A stretch of DNA of 64,000 nucleotides from Candidatus Enterococcus murrayae (GCF_017315985.1 NZ_JAFLVR010000015.1:21668-85667); one strand, 5' to 3'; shown: positions 50,241 to 60,167, counted from the stretch's first letter. Numbers and translations: made by a program. Notes: generated by a model from the letters alone, not told the origin.

Positions 50241-51671
50241 TTGGTGAAAATATTGAATACAAAAGCAAAAAATTTATTAAAAAACATCAATTATACAGTT
50301 ACTGCCAATTTTTTAGTGCTAGGTATTTCTGTGATATTGAATTTGTTTGTTCCTAAATTCATTGGTATTAAAGAATATAGCTATTGGCAATTATATGTCT
50401 TTTATTCATCATATGTTGGCTTTCTTCATTTTGGATGGTTAGATGGAATATATCTAAAGAATGGTGGAAAAGAATACGATGAATTAGACCGTCCTAGCTT
50501 AGGAAGTCAATTCTGGTATTTATTTCTCTTTGAACTTATCTTATCAACGATAATGATATCTCTTGCGATAACTTTTTCAAACTCCTCTAATAAAACTATC
50601 ATTTTAATTCTGACTGCTTCTGTTTCAGTAATAAAGAATTTATGTACGTTCATACTATATATATTTCAATCAACAAATAGAATTAAAGAGTACGCACAAC
50701 TTTCTCGTAATGATAGATACATATACATTTCTTTACTGAGTATATATATATTATTTGGTGGAAGGAATTATTTTATACTGATTCTTTTGGATATTTTTTC
50801 AAGGTTGGTAGTTTCTTTATGGGGATTCTTCAAGATCAAAGATCTTTTACTCAATAAAATAGTTAAATTACATATAGTATTTCCTGAAATTATTGATAAT
50901 ATCAAAATTGGAAGTAATTTAATGTTAAGCAATATAGCCGGTATGTTGATTATAGGCATCTCTAGGACACTTATTGAATATAAATGGAGTGTCGAAACTT
51001 TTGGTAAATTGTCCTTGACACTTAGCATATCCAACATGTTCATGACTTTTATTAATGCAGTAGGTGTCGTCATGTTTCCATTACTAAGAAGAGCGAACCA
51101 AAAGAATTTACCAAGCCTATATTATGATTTTAGAAATATATTTGTCCCTCTAAGTTTCTCTTTCTTAGTTTTCTTTCAACCTTTAAAAATTATCTTAGAG
51201 TTCTGGCTACCTAACTATAAACAAAGTCTTTTATTCATGGGAATCTTATTTCCTATGATAGTTTATGAAGGTCGAATGTCATTACTAATTACAACCTTTT
51301 TGAAAACTATCCGTCAAGAAAAAAAGATATTATATGCAAATACTATAGCTTTAATTTTTTCTATCTTCTTTTCTATAGTTACTACTATTTTACTTGATAG
51401 CTTACTCTTATCCATAGGCATAATAATGATTGGTTTAGTATTGAGATGTATCATTGCCGAAAAATTATTAGAACAATCTTTAAATCTAGCTAGAACGAAA
51501 GACTTACAGATAGAATTATTATTAACTATTATCTTTATTTTCAGTAACATCCTTTTAAACAACACGAATAGCTTTTTGATTTATGCATTCTTTTTCATTG
51601 GATATTTAGCCTTTGTTAGAAAGAAATCAATTGCGAGTATGAAAAATTTAATAAAGATTCTACATTCCTAA
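50241..51671 (+). CDS. wzx: Oligosaccharide flippase, Wzx family
   Basis: A 476-aa protein with about twelve membrane helices and the MATE/polysaccharide-exporter pattern. The first part reads YTVTANFLVLGISVILNLFVPKF, then YWQLYVFYSSYVGFLHFGWLDG, typical of Gram-positive capsule flippases. It moves lipid-linked repeat units across the membrane. The start is uncertain: TTG 50241, GTG 50244 or TTG 50253 (the last has GGTGA upstream). It is on the strand opposite to the rest of the capsule genes, separated by IS relics. Confidence 0.85.
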   Translation: MVKILNTKAKNLLKNINYTVTANFLVLGISVILNLFVPKFIGIKEYSYWQLYVFYSSYVGFLHFGWLDGIYLKNGGKEYDELDRPSLGSQFWYLFLFELILSTIMISLAITFSNSSNKTIILILTASVSVIKNLCTFILYIFQSTNRIKEYAQLSRNDRYIYISLLSIYILFGGRNYFILILLDIFSRLVVSLWGFFKIKDLLLNKIVKLHIVFPEIIDNIKIGSNLMLSNIAGMLIIGISRTLIEYKWSVETFGKLSLTLSISNMFMTFINAVGVVMFPLLRRANQKNLPSLYYDFRNIFVPLSFSFLVFFQPLKIILEFWLPNYKQSLLFMGILFPMIVYEGRMSLLITTFLKTIRQEKKILYANTIALIFSIFFSIVTTILLDSLLLSIGIIMIGLVLRCIIAEKLLEQSLNLARTKDLQIELLLTIIFIFSNILLNNTNSFLIYAFFFIGYLAFVRKKSIASMKNLIKILHS

Positions 51672-51726
51672 TAAATAAGAGGGACATGAACAAATTGAGT
51701 TGAAATATACTCTCTGAATCATCGAC

Positions 51727-51763
51727 TTTTGGCCTGGCCAGCTATTATACTGTCAGGCCAAAA
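51727..51763 (+). terminator. Hairpin downstream of the flippase gene
   Basis: TTTTGGCCTG pairs perfectly with CAGGCCAAAA over a 17-base loop. The T-tail is weak. Confidence 0.55.
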
Positions 51764-52097
51764 TCGTTATTTACAAAGCAAATATCATAGAAACTTCTTA
51801 AACAAGCACCTCTAAGGAACTGAGTCACTAGGTTAATTTCATAGTTCGAAGTCCCCAGAAATTAAACTATGATAGAATTCTGAGTTTTCTCAATCAAGAA
51901 TCACATTATCAACAGCGGCACACTATATTTTTTTACTATTCCAAGATGTCTATTAAAAAATATAAAGCTAATTAACGAAAACGCTTCCATTAAATTGGAA
52001 AGAGTTTCAGAAAAAATGAGATGTATTGAATAACAAAAAAAGCAATGAGGGCTTTTTTTCAGGTCATCAGTAGGAATGGATCGGCTAAACTAGACTA
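51764..52097. other. Intergenic DNA before the IS3 element
   Basis: No gene. A small AAAAAAGC/GCTTTTTTT hairpin at 52037-52062 is terminator-like. The region probably includes insertion debris but I cannot assign it. Confidence 0.4.
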
Positions 52098-52150
52098 GAC
52101 AGAAAAAATAAGGTGTGTAGAATAAGAAAAAACACACTGGAGGATTTTTT

Positions 52151-52449
52151 ATGTCAAGACGTCAACGTCGAACCTATTCAAAAGAGTTCAAACAACAAAT
52201 TGTCGATTTGTCGATTTATATCTTGCAGGAAAACCTAGAGCCGAGATCATTCGCGAGTACGAGTTGACCGCTTCTACCTTTGATAAATGGGCGAAGCAGG
52301 CTCAGACCACTGGCTCCTTTAAGGAAAAAGACAATCTTACTCCAGAGCAACAGGAACTGATCGCTCTGCGAAAGAAAAATAAGCAGCTGGAAATGGAGAA
52401 CGACATTTTAAAGCAAGCGGCGCTGATATTCGGACGAAAAGACAAGTAA
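52151..52449 (+). pseudogene. IS3-family orfA, frameshifted
   Basis: It starts MSRRQRRTYSKEFKQQIVDL and then loses frame where the 8-mer GTCGATTT is tandemly duplicated at about 52202-52217. The correct frame resumes as ASTFDKWAKQAQTTGSFK and ends with the leucine-zipper-like EQQELIALRKKNKQLEMEND. Without the 8-base repeat it would be a normal 97-aa HTH protein. Confidence 0.85.
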
Positions 52450-53316
52450 TTGATGCCAACAAGCACAAATACTCGATATCAGCGATGTGCAAGGTCTTAA
52501 ATATTTCGCGACAAACCTATTATTATCAAGCCTAAACAGTCGAAAACGAAGCCGAGCTAGAAGCGCTCGTGGAAGAAGAATTTCTACGAAATCGAAACGC
52601 GTATGGTACCCGAAAATTGAAGAAATGTTTGGCGAATCTTGGGCTTCAAGTCAGTCGTCGCAAAATTGGACGTATCATGAAGCAACGTGGATTGCGTTCA
52701 ACCTACCGCTCATTTCAAGGTACCCGCTTCTTCTTGTAACGAAGCCAAGACAGCAAATGTATTGGATCGAAGCTTCTCAAAAGAAACGCCATTGGAGGCA
52801 ATCATTACCGATCTTACCTATGTGCGTGTTGGCAAGCACTGGCATTATATCTGTCTTATCCTCGATTTGTTCAATCGAGAAATTATTGGGTATTCATGCG
52901 GCAAGAAAAAAGACGCGGCGCTAGTCAAAGCGGCGTTCGCCCGAATCGTCTATCCTTTGACGAATGTGACTCTTTTTCATACGGATCGCGGGAAAGAATT
53001 TGATAATCAAACCATTGAAGAAATTCTATCAGCCTTTGATATCACACGTTCTTTAAGCAAGAAAGGCTGTCCCTATGATAATGCGGTTGTGGAGTCTACA
53101 TACAAATCGGTCAAAGTGGAATTTATTCATCAGTCTCAATTTGAAACGCTAGAAGACTTACAACGAGAATTATTTGATTACGTGCATTGGTGGAATTATC
53201 TGCGATTGCACGGCACACTAGGCTATGAGACTCCGATGGTGTATCGTCACCAGAGATCGGCGAAGCACGCCCTTGATAATGAGCTTGGATGTGACACTGG
53301 TGGAGAGGCAGCGTAA
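52449..53316 (+). pseudogene. IS3-family orfB transposase, broken
   Basis: The frame VIDANKHKYSISAMCKVLNI meets a TAA after YYYQA, continues to STYRSFQ, then shifts by one base near 52720. The rest reads the full DDE core: IITDLTYVRVGKHWHYICLI, LFHTDRGKEF and NAVVESTYKSVKVEF. All three acidic residues are present, but the stop and frameshift disable it. Confidence 0.87.
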
Positions 53317-53429
53317 TGACTTTAGATTGAGAGTCTGCCGAGAAGCATCAGGTCCGAGAAGGCTCACAATCGGAGCACTAACACGAAGTTTTCATGACAC
53401 CTTATAAATTTTGTCAAAAAAAGGGTTAC

Positions 53430-54032
53430 CATTCCATTGTGTTCAGAAAGACTCTCTGACTGCTTTTACCGAATGTTATCAGAAGTTCTGTATGCGTAAA
53501 GGCTACGACTTTCAGCCAGAGAGACCAGCACAAATCTTTTAAGCCTCTAAGAAGTTGACTGCTCTTTTACCTGAAGACAAAATGACTAAAAAATTGATCA
53601 CTCAAGCAATTGGGCAATTAAACACCTTTCCAAGACCATTGAGCAGTTACGTCTATAGATGTACTATTACCAGAATACCCGATAGTCATGGCCATGAAAG
53701 GCGTAGGACCGTCGTTAGGATCATAACTCATGGAAGAGATTAACAATATCGATGATTTTCTCATTGAGGCGCATTAACTGCTTTTTCGGGTGTTGATCCT
53801 GGTGTCAATCAGTCAAGCACTTATAATCAGAAAAGTGTAAGAACGTCCAAACGCGAATCTGCCCAACTGCGTAAATCACTGTTTCAAATAATGAACATTT
53901 TAGTGAAAATATCGCCTGAAATTGATCAGGTTCACACATTTATTTCTAAGAAGCGAACAGAGAGAAATCGTACTATGTTTACACGACTGCTGGTGCGAAT
54001 AGATTTTTACGCATTTATTACGGACGAGTAGG
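53430..54032 (+). pseudogene. IS110-family transposase C-terminal remnant
   Basis: Pieces of an IS110/IS1111 transposase occur in three frames: LTALLPEDKMTKKLITQAIG, then QLNTF, IVMAMKGVGPSLG, GVDPGVNQS-like and KSVRTSKR, and FLRIYYGRV at the end. The C-terminal tail of the RuvC/Tnp20 type with its helix-hairpin-helix is recognisable, but stops and shifts are frequent. Confidence 0.75.
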
Positions 54033-54164
54033 CATCAATTCCAGAAGAAGAACTATAGTTTTTGAGCGTAAGTTGGAACAAGCGATTGTCGGTGGTTCTA
54101 TTTGTGGTACCTACCACTCAGACAAACTTTTGTTCAATTTTCACCTTGACTTTTTATTTGCAGG

Positions 54165-54281
54165 CTATTTATAAATCGTTTGTTCTGCAATGCCATATTC
54201 ACGTGAAATTTCGACGACTAGTTTATCAGTTGAAACAAGTTGAAGATTCATGTCTTTTCTTTCTTGCCTATACTTTTTCAT
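54165..54281 (-). pseudogene. Remnant of an IS3-type orfA
   Basis: A short minus-strand frame, MKKYRQERKDMNLQLVSTDK, continues VVEISREYGIAEQTIYK and ends at TAG. The ISREYGIAEQTIYKW-like helix-turn-helix is the orfA signature. Nothing else of this element remains. Confidence 0.6.
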
Positions 54282-54371
54282 TTTGCGAACTTCTTTTCGT
54301 TCGAGGTTATTATGGTCCTCCACAAAAATATGTCCACTAAATCATCCTAACACCAACTCAATAAGAAAATT

Positions 54372-55703
54372 TTAAGCAATAAAATACTTTTCACTAATTT
54401 TTATCATTATAATATACACACCAATAAATAAAACAAATTGGATCATTGTTCCAATTGTTATCAATGTAATATAAAAAATGTCTTCCATAGCATGAGTGAC
54501 CAAAGGATAAACAAAACTTGTATATAAGAATATAACTACAGAGAATTTTTTATAATTATTTGCCAAATTCATTTTTATTATTGAATAAACCTTAGAATAA
54601 ACGAAAGATATGAATCCTGTACAAAAAATCACACCTAAGTAACCAAAATCACTGTAATACCGTCTAAATGCTGTATAAACATTTCCTATTGTATATCCCG
54701 TTCGTGATACAACCCATGGTAACGATTTTACTATATCGATATTGTCGCTTGAAAATCGACTGAACATCGCGTATACACCTGAAAAAGTTTCCTGTCCAAA
54801 CAAATTATTAGCTCTTGCACTGCTAGTATTCAAAAATATATCTAGCGCTTCTATAGAACCTCCAACATATCTAGTAATATAATCAATAAAGCTTTCTTGG
54901 CTTGAGCGACCTAAAAAATCTTTTAGAAAGTAGAATACAATAAAAAATAGAAGTACTGTAACTATAGTCCTTCTCAAAAAGGTAAAACCAGTACTTATTC
55001 TCCATCCATTCTTCAAATTGTGAAGTATGTAATACATTAATACTATTGATACGATAACCCTTATAAGAGGAAGTCTTCCACCAGTTAACAAGGACTGCAA
55101 AACATGAATAGTAATAGGTATTAAATAAGATATTTTTTTAAAATTTTTCTTATCTATCACTGAGTTGTTTATATAAAAGTATAGTAAAACGTAACCAAAT
55201 GCTGCAGAAAACTTCAACAATTGTGTCACACTGAAGGTTAACTGTAGCTCCTCATTTGAACTAAGCACTGTCGCATTTCTAAAATTTCCTATTGACTCAC
55301 TTATAGAAGGTGCACCTCCTAATCTTGAAATTTCTTGATAAAGCATTATTAAAATCAAAAAGCTAATAAAACTAATAAGCAAAATCAAAGTTTGTGGAAT
55401 GAACAAAACATCAGAATTATCAAGAAAAAAATTTTTTTGTACAGATATCTTATTTTTTGGAAGAACAGTAATTTTTTTCGATATACATTCAATAGCTATA
55501 AAAGTTGCCAGACCAATAACGATTACAAATAAAGTGTTATAATGAAGTGATACTCCCCATTTTTTTATGTTTAAAATTGCACAAAAAGTTGAAAATAAGT
55601 AACTTAGACAAATTATGCATGATGGTGAAAAAAAATCACCTTTATTTAGAATTAATGAAATTATCCCCAGGAAAATAATTAACACTAGTAAGAACCAAAT
55701 CAT
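54372..55703 (-). CDS. wzy: Capsule repeat-unit polymerase, Wzy family
   Basis: A 443-aa protein with about eleven membrane helices and a large extracellular loop. Landmarks are TGGRLPLIRVIVSIVLMYYIL, DFLGRSSQESFIDYITRYVGG and the C-terminal FRRYYSDFGYLGVIF, typical of the O-antigen/capsule oligosaccharide polymerases. The ATG at 55703 has GAGGG upstream. It is the last gene of the capsule operon before the IS cluster. It joins flipped repeat units outside the membrane. Confidence 0.85.
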   Translation of the reverse strand: MIWFLLVLIIFLGIISLILNKGDFFSPSCIICLSYLFSTFCAILNIKKWGVSLHYNTLFVIVIGLATFIAIECISKKITVLPKNKISVQKNFFLDNSDVLFIPQTLILLISFISFLILIMLYQEISRLGGAPSISESIGNFRNATVLSSNEELQLTFSVTQLLKFSAAFGYVLLYFYINNSVIDKKNFKKISYLIPITIHVLQSLLTGGRLPLIRVIVSIVLMYYILHNLKNGWRISTGFTFLRRTIVTVLLFFIVFYFLKDFLGRSSQESFIDYITRYVGGSIEALDIFLNTSSARANNLFGQETFSGVYAMFSRFSSDNIDIVKSLPWVVSRTGYTIGNVYTAFRRYYSDFGYLGVIFCTGFISFVYSKVYSIIKMNLANNYKKFSVVIFLYTSFVYPLVTHAMEDIFYITLITIGTMIQFVLFIGVYIIMIKISEKYFIA

Positions 55704-55722
55704 CCGCAACCCTCACGATTTT

Positions 55723-56688
55723 TTATAAATATTTTTTATATTTTTTTGTTAAAAGTATATATTTTAATCCCATATCTCTCAGGAAATTATTTCTATGAAT
55801 TTTTTCTTTTTTCAGGTATTTAATTCCACTTATTCCTCCATCTAAGATGGCTTTTCTCATACTCTTTACATCATTAGTATCTATGTTTAAACTATCAATT
55901 ACTTTTAAAGAATGTCTGAAAACCAAAGCATGGGTTCTTGCAGATTGAGAAATATTTATTTTTTTTATTAGACTATTAATACTATTATTTAATGTTTGAG
56001 AATTAGTAACATTTTGTCCGTGTTTACGGTACAGTATTGTGGGTGTTTCGATAAAAAAAATTTTCCCTCTCAATGTACATACTTTAGCAAAAAAATTATC
56101 ATGAGAGTATAAATTCACATTTTTATCTATCACAAAGTCTACTTCATTGAGCAATAGTTTATTGAATATTGTGGTACAACCTGAAACATATGCATGAGCA
56201 AAAAATATTTCTTTAGGGTTATTCATAGAAATACGAAATTGGCTGTTGACAGAATGAACAACACCATTATCATCTGAATCAATAATTTTCATATCTGTAT
56301 ATAAAAGTATTGGAATTTTAGGAAACTCTAATTCTCTTTTTTTCATTTCTTCAACTAATAAATGAATTTTATTAGGTAACCATATATCGTCCTGGTCAGC
56401 AAACATAAAATAATCAGAGCTATTATTCTCCTTTTGAATTCTATTGATTAAATTCCAAAAATTTCCATACGGCCCATGAAATTTTGAATCATTAAATAGA
56501 ACTTCAATTCTTGAATCGGTTTCAGCAAATTTTCTTATAGTTTTGATTGTTGAATCGGAAGAGCCATCGTCAGATATATATAGTTTCCAGTTTGAATATG
56601 TTTGATTTATTATACTTAAAACTTGTTTTTCAATATATAATTCACCATTATATGAAGCCATCAAAATACTTACTATCGAATCATCCAT
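55723..56688 (-). CDS. Family 2 glycosyltransferase (capsule)
   Basis: A 321-aa soluble GT-A enzyme. The N terminus SILMASYNGELYIEKQV, nucleotide site SDDGSSDSTI, metal site FADQDDIW and later HDNFFAKV and YRKHGQNVT place it among capsule or rhamnan rhamnosyl/galactosyl transferases. It has no membrane helix and would act on the lipid-linked oligosaccharide inside the cell. Coding is very AT-rich compared with the flanking regulatory genes. It is separated by one base from the CDP-alcohol transferase gene. Donor sugar not deducible. Confidence 0.9.
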   Translation of the reverse strand: MDDSIVSILMASYNGELYIEKQVLSIINQTYSNWKLYISDDGSSDSTIKTIRKFAETDSRIEVLFNDSKFHGPYGNFWNLINRIQKENNSSDYFMFADQDDIWLPNKIHLLVEEMKKRELEFPKIPILLYTDMKIIDSDDNGVVHSVNSQFRISMNNPKEIFFAHAYVSGCTTIFNKLLLNEVDFVIDKNVNLYSHDNFFAKVCTLRGKIFFIETPTILYRKHGQNVTNSQTLNNSINSLIKKINISQSARTHALVFRHSLKVIDSLNIDTNDVKSMRKAILDGGISGIKYLKKEKIHRNNFLRDMGLKYILLTKKYKKYL

Positions 56689-56689
56689 T

Positions 56690-57424
56690 TTAAATCTCCT
56701 GTTCTCTCAAAAGCTGTTTAAGGGATACAATTAATACTATGGTATTAACAATAAAATAGAACACAGTAAATATGTCCTGAAAATCCAACATTAGTGAGGA
56801 TAGCATTATTATTTGTATAAAACCAGAAACAGAGGTTAAGTTCAATGCAACGATTTTAGAGAATGAGTATTCATTTTTTTTATTAAGAGAGCTTTGCTTG
56901 TTTAATCCAGCATAAGTCGAATTTTTTTTGTGCATAACTAATCTTGGTAAAATAACAGAAAATCCGGAAAACGCCCCCATTATTACAAACCATATTGCAT
57001 CAATATCATTAAAATTAGCAGAATCAGAAAAATAAACATTTATTCCCATTGAAAAAAAAGTCAAAAACATACAGAAATATCCGCTAGTAGCATCCCAAAC
57101 GCTTCCGATTTTTGAAGAAATTTTAGAATAACGAGCTATATTTCCATCCACACCATCCAGTAAGTTCCACAAAAAAAATAAAAGCCATCCAAAAAATGAA
57201 AAAACTTTGCTATTACTAACAGATACAGTGATCGCTCCAATAAATACTACAATGATTGATAAAAAAGAGATCGTGTTAGGAGATACTTGCATTTTTAAAA
57301 ATGGATAGGTTAGGAGATAAGACATTGGTCTTCCTACATAGAAAGCAAAAAAATCAAATTTTGCTTCTTTTCTCTTTTGTTCTGACATAGTTCTTTCTTC
57401 AATTTCTCTATAAAATTCAAACAT
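56690..57424 (-). CDS. CDP-alcohol phosphatidyltransferase-family protein with an altered motif
   Basis: A 244-aa membrane protein with six helices. The family motif D-x2-D-G-x2-A-R-x8-G-x3-D-x3-D is seen as DGVDGNIAR, then eight residues, then GSVWDATSG. The last aspartate, usually the catalytic base, is Gly here. Otherwise the spacing is exact. In a capsule operon it may transfer a phospho-alcohol to or from the lipid-linked unit, or be inactive. It starts with ATG behind GAGGGAAAG, one base before the GT2 gene. Confidence 0.82.
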   Translation of the reverse strand: MFEFYREIEERTMSEQKRKEAKFDFFAFYVGRPMSYLLTYPFLKMQVSPNTISFLSIIVVFIGAITVSVSNSKVFSFFGWLLFFLWNLLDGVDGNIARYSKISSKIGSVWDATSGYFCMFLTFFSMGINVYFSDSANFNDIDAIWFVIMGAFSGFSVILPRLVMHKKNSTYAGLNKQSSLNKKNEYSFSKIVALNLTSVSGFIQIIMLSSLMLDFQDIFTVFYFIVNTIVLIVSLKQLLREQEI

Positions 57425-57509
57425 ATTCTTTCCCTCTCAGTTTATACTCTACTAACTCTATATTAATCCTTTACACAATTTGATTTATCTGAATACAAAA
57501 ACTTTTAAA

Positions 57510-58649
57510 TCAATCTATTTGCTTGCTGTAATAATCATCGATTTTTTTTATCATTTCATTTTGAGAATAGTTTATTTTATAGCTAGATATTATTTTATCT
57601 TTATCAAATAAAATGTTACCGTTATATATTCTTTCAAGTATCTCCATAGCTTTTTGAGGTTTTTTTTTCTCAAAAAGATATCCGTTAAGTTTTTCATTTA
57701 TTACTTCACAGATACCAGTAACATTTGTACCTACGACTGGAACACCTGCTCTAAGAGCTTCGATAGGCGCATAAGGGAATCCTTCATAATTTGAAGTTAT
57801 TAAAAAAACATCAAAATCCCGAACAATAATTTCACTGTCTTGTCGATCACCCAACAAATGAATGTTGTTTTCTAAATCATTTTTCTCAACAAAACTCTTG
57901 ACCTTTGTTAAAAGCGGGCCTGATCCAGCCCAGACAAAATGATAGTTAGTGTTTTGTTCGATTAATCCTTTTGCAATATTAAAGAAAAGTTCTGGGTTCT
58001 TCTGGTCAGTCATTCTTGCATTATTACCGATTATAAAATTTTCAGAAGACAAATTCAGTTCGTCTCTAATTCTATTTCTATTTGAAAAAGAAATACTAGG
58101 TAGTCCATTATAAATTACTTTAATTTTTGACTCTGTATCAACTCCCACTTTTATAGCTTCTTCTTTTTCACTCTTAGAAACACAAAAAGTCATATTAGTT
58201 AAATGTCTGCTAAGAAAACGTTCAATAGCAATAAACATAATTCTCTTTTTCTCACTAAATTCTGGAGATAAAAAAGAATAAGCATGTGGTGTATAAAAAA
58301 TTTTTTCTACTCTTTTCATTCTAGCTGCTATTCTTCCAATTGCACCAGCTTTAGAGCTATGACAATGTACAATATCAGGATTAATTTCTTCAATTATTTT
58401 TGAGATAAAATTTAGAGTTTTCAAATCATTTTTCAAATCTATACTCCTTGTAAAAGTCTCACAGGGAATTATTGTCGCTTTCATTTTCAGTGAATCATAT
58501 TCCTCTACAAAAACAGAATCCATGGTTTTAGTTCCGTGTATAAAATAAATTTCATACTTTTCTCTATTCAAATTGTTAATAAGTTGAACTATATGCTTTC
58601 TTAAACCACCACCCATAGATTCACTAATTAACAAAACTTTCTTTTTCAT
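57510..58649 (-). CDS. Family 4 glycosyltransferase (GT-B)
   Basis: A 379-aa GT-B enzyme. An N-terminal Rossmann domain begins KKVLLISESMGGGLRKHIVQL, and DIVHCHSSKAGAIGRIAA is a family marker. The C-terminal domain has VIYNGLPS, NNARMTDQKNPELF and the donor site EGFPYAPIEALRAG. It is probably the transferase adding the second sugar after the initiating transferase. It is 2 bases before the initiating transferase stop, so tightly coupled. Sugar not deducible. Confidence 0.9.
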   Translation of the reverse strand: MKKKVLLISESMGGGLRKHIVQLINNLNREKYEIYFIHGTKTMDSVFVEEYDSLKMKATIIPCETFTRSIDLKNDLKTLNFISKIIEEINPDIVHCHSSKAGAIGRIAARMKRVEKIFYTPHAYSFLSPEFSEKKRIMFIAIERFLSRHLTNMTFCVSKSEKEEAIKVGVDTESKIKVIYNGLPSISFSNRNRIRDELNLSSENFIIGNNARMTDQKNPELFFNIAKGLIEQNTNYHFVWAGSGPLLTKVKSFVEKNDLENNIHLLGDRQDSEIIVRDFDVFLITSNYEGFPYAPIEALRAGVPVVGTNVTGICEVINEKLNGYLFEKKKPQKAMEILERIYNGNILFDKDKIISSYKINYSQNEMIKKIDDYYSKQID

Positions 58650-58651
58650 TT

Positions 58652-59371
58652 TTAATACGCCCCATCCGGCTTCATCATTACTTTTATCGTCTTAATAATC
58701 AATGCAATATCGTATCTGATACCTCGTTTTTGAATATAATCAATATCAAACTCAACCATCTCTTCAAAATGAACATCATTCCGACCACTGACCTGCCACA
58801 ATCCAGAGCAGCCTGGCTTTACCAGTAGACGCTGCATGTCATACTGCGTGTATTCAGCGACTTCTCTTTGTAGTGGTGGACGTGGACCGATCAGGCTCAT
58901 ATCGCCTTTGATAACATTTAGTAGTTGAGGGAGTTCGTCTAGGCTAGTCCGGCGAATGAATTTACCAAACTCTGTCACTCGAGGATCTTCCTTGATTTTG
59001 AACATCGCACCTTTGATCTCGTTTTTATCTACTAAGCTATCCAGTTGTTCTTCTGCATCTGCACACATTGACCGGAATTTATACATGGTGAATAGCTTCC
59101 CATTTCTGCCAACACGTTTTTGCATGAAAATTACTGGTCCGCTTGGATCTTCTTTACGAATTTTATAGGCAATCCAGAACATGACTGGAGAAATAAACAC
59201 GAGCCCAAGGCATCCTAAAATTAGATCAATGATCCGTTTGATCAAATCATAGCCTTTTTGATTTTCTATTTTTTCCTTATCTAACCAAATCACCTTGGGA
59301 TTCCCCTGATTAGGAAATGGTTTATCATTCAAACTATTCACATCCCCAAAGGTCTTCTCGCTTTTCATCAT
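58652..59371 (-). CDS. Initiating undecaprenyl-phosphate sugar phosphotransferase (WchA/CpsE-like, short form)
   Basis: A 239-aa protein with one N-terminal membrane segment (LILGCLGLVFISPVMFWIAY) and the complete catalytic core: FMQKRVGRNGKLFTMYKFRS, RRTSLDELPQLLNVIKGDMS, IGPRPPL and KPGCSGLWQVSGR. The N-terminal four-helix domain of full-length CpsE is absent, as in PglC/EpsL-type short enzymes. It puts the first sugar-1-phosphate on undecaprenyl phosphate. ATG-ATG start behind GGGGG. Confidence 0.93.
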   Translation of the reverse strand: MMKSEKTFGDVNSLNDKPFPNQGNPKVIWLDKEKIENQKGYDLIKRIIDLILGCLGLVFISPVMFWIAYKIRKEDPSGPVIFMQKRVGRNGKLFTMYKFRSMCADAEEQLDSLVDKNEIKGAMFKIKEDPRVTEFGKFIRRTSLDELPQLLNVIKGDMSLIGPRPPLQREVAEYTQYDMQRLLVKPGCSGLWQVSGRNDVHFEEMVEFDIDYIQKRGIRYDIALIIKTIKVMMKPDGAY

Positions 59372-59392
59372 CTAATCCCCCCAACAAACTAT

Positions 59393-60160
59393 TTAACTAA
59401 AAAATTTGAAGCGCGGTTCTTTTATTGCCTGATATCTCGGTCTGACTACTGAATCCCCATTCACTAAGTCTTTTGCCATCTGCTGCATCGCTGCAGTCAT
59501 CTCTCTGCCACCGATTTTTTCAATTTCTTCATACGCTTCCTTCATTAAAAAGGTGCGGTGTCGAAGATTGTGAGCATCGGAAGCAACCATAAATAGCATC
59601 TGATGTTCAAGCATTCGTCTTGCTGTTTTTTGTATCTCACTGCCGAATATCCCCACGATACTTGGGGCAGTAAGCTGTGTTAACACACCCATTTCTAGAA
59701 AAGGGATCAATCGATTAGGTTCTTCTCGAAAAACGGCGTTCCTTTCTGGATGAACGATCACCGGGACCTGTCCTCGACTAAGCAACTGATAGAACATTTG
59801 CTCCGCGTAGATTGGGATATCATTGGTCGGAAATTCGACCAATAGATACGTATCATCCAAATCGGTAAAAAGAATTTCCTCTCGTTTGATGGCCGTTAAT
59901 AGCAGTTCGGTCATCCGAACCTCTTGGCCTTCAAGTAAAGTTAACTCTAGTCCTCGTTGATCAAGCTCGCTTTGCAGGGCAGCTACATCTCGAATAATTT
60001 TATCTGCCGGGTTGTTATACTTTCCATTATTATGATGAGGGGTACACATCAGATGAGTAATTCCTTGACTGATGGCTTTTTTTGCCATTTCAAGACTATC
60101 CTCAAGTGTTTGCGCCCCATCATCGACACCAGGCAAGATATGACTATGTAGATCGATCAT
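59393..60160 (-). CDS. cpsB: CpsB/Wzh manganese-dependent tyrosine-protein phosphatase
   Basis: A 255-aa PHP-family phosphatase. Metal ligands appear in DLHSHILPGVDDGA (residues 3-16), TPHHNNGKY, EGQEVRM, VHPERN and SDAHNLRHR. It removes phosphate from the tyrosine cluster of the CpsD kinase encoded just upstream, thereby tuning capsule chain length. All PHP ligands are present. Gap to cpsD is 7 bases. Followed by the initiating transferase gene. Confidence 0.95.
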   Translation of the reverse strand: MIDLHSHILPGVDDGAQTLEDSLEMAKKAISQGITHLMCTPHHNNGKYNNPADKIIRDVAALQSELDQRGLELTLLEGQEVRMTELLLTAIKREEILFTDLDDTYLLVEFPTNDIPIYAEQMFYQLLSRGQVPVIVHPERNAVFREEPNRLIPFLEMGVLTQLTAPSIVGIFGSEIQKTARRMLEHQMLFMVASDAHNLRHRTFLMKEAYEEIEKIGGREMTAAMQQMAKDLVNGDSVVRPRYQAIKEPRFKFFS

Positions 60161-60167
60161 TTAGTAC

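Larger units (their letters stand above)
52098..53415 (+). mobile_element. Degenerate IS3-family insertion sequence
   Basis: Imperfect 19-bp terminal repeats bound it: GACAGAAAAAATAAGGTGT (52098-52116) and, inverted, GACAAAATTTATAAGGTGT (53397-53415). Inside are orfA and orfB of IS3 type, both broken. No clear target duplication was seen at the ends. Confidence 0.75.

Noticed and set aside
51694..51707. 14-mer shared with 32248-32261 as proof of a second IS30 copy
   Set aside because: A 14-base AT-rich match alone is too weak and no transposase sequence accompanies it at 51.7 kb.
54062..54340. 92-codon plus-strand frame
   Set aside because: It is antisense to an IS3 orfA remnant; composition is not protein-like.
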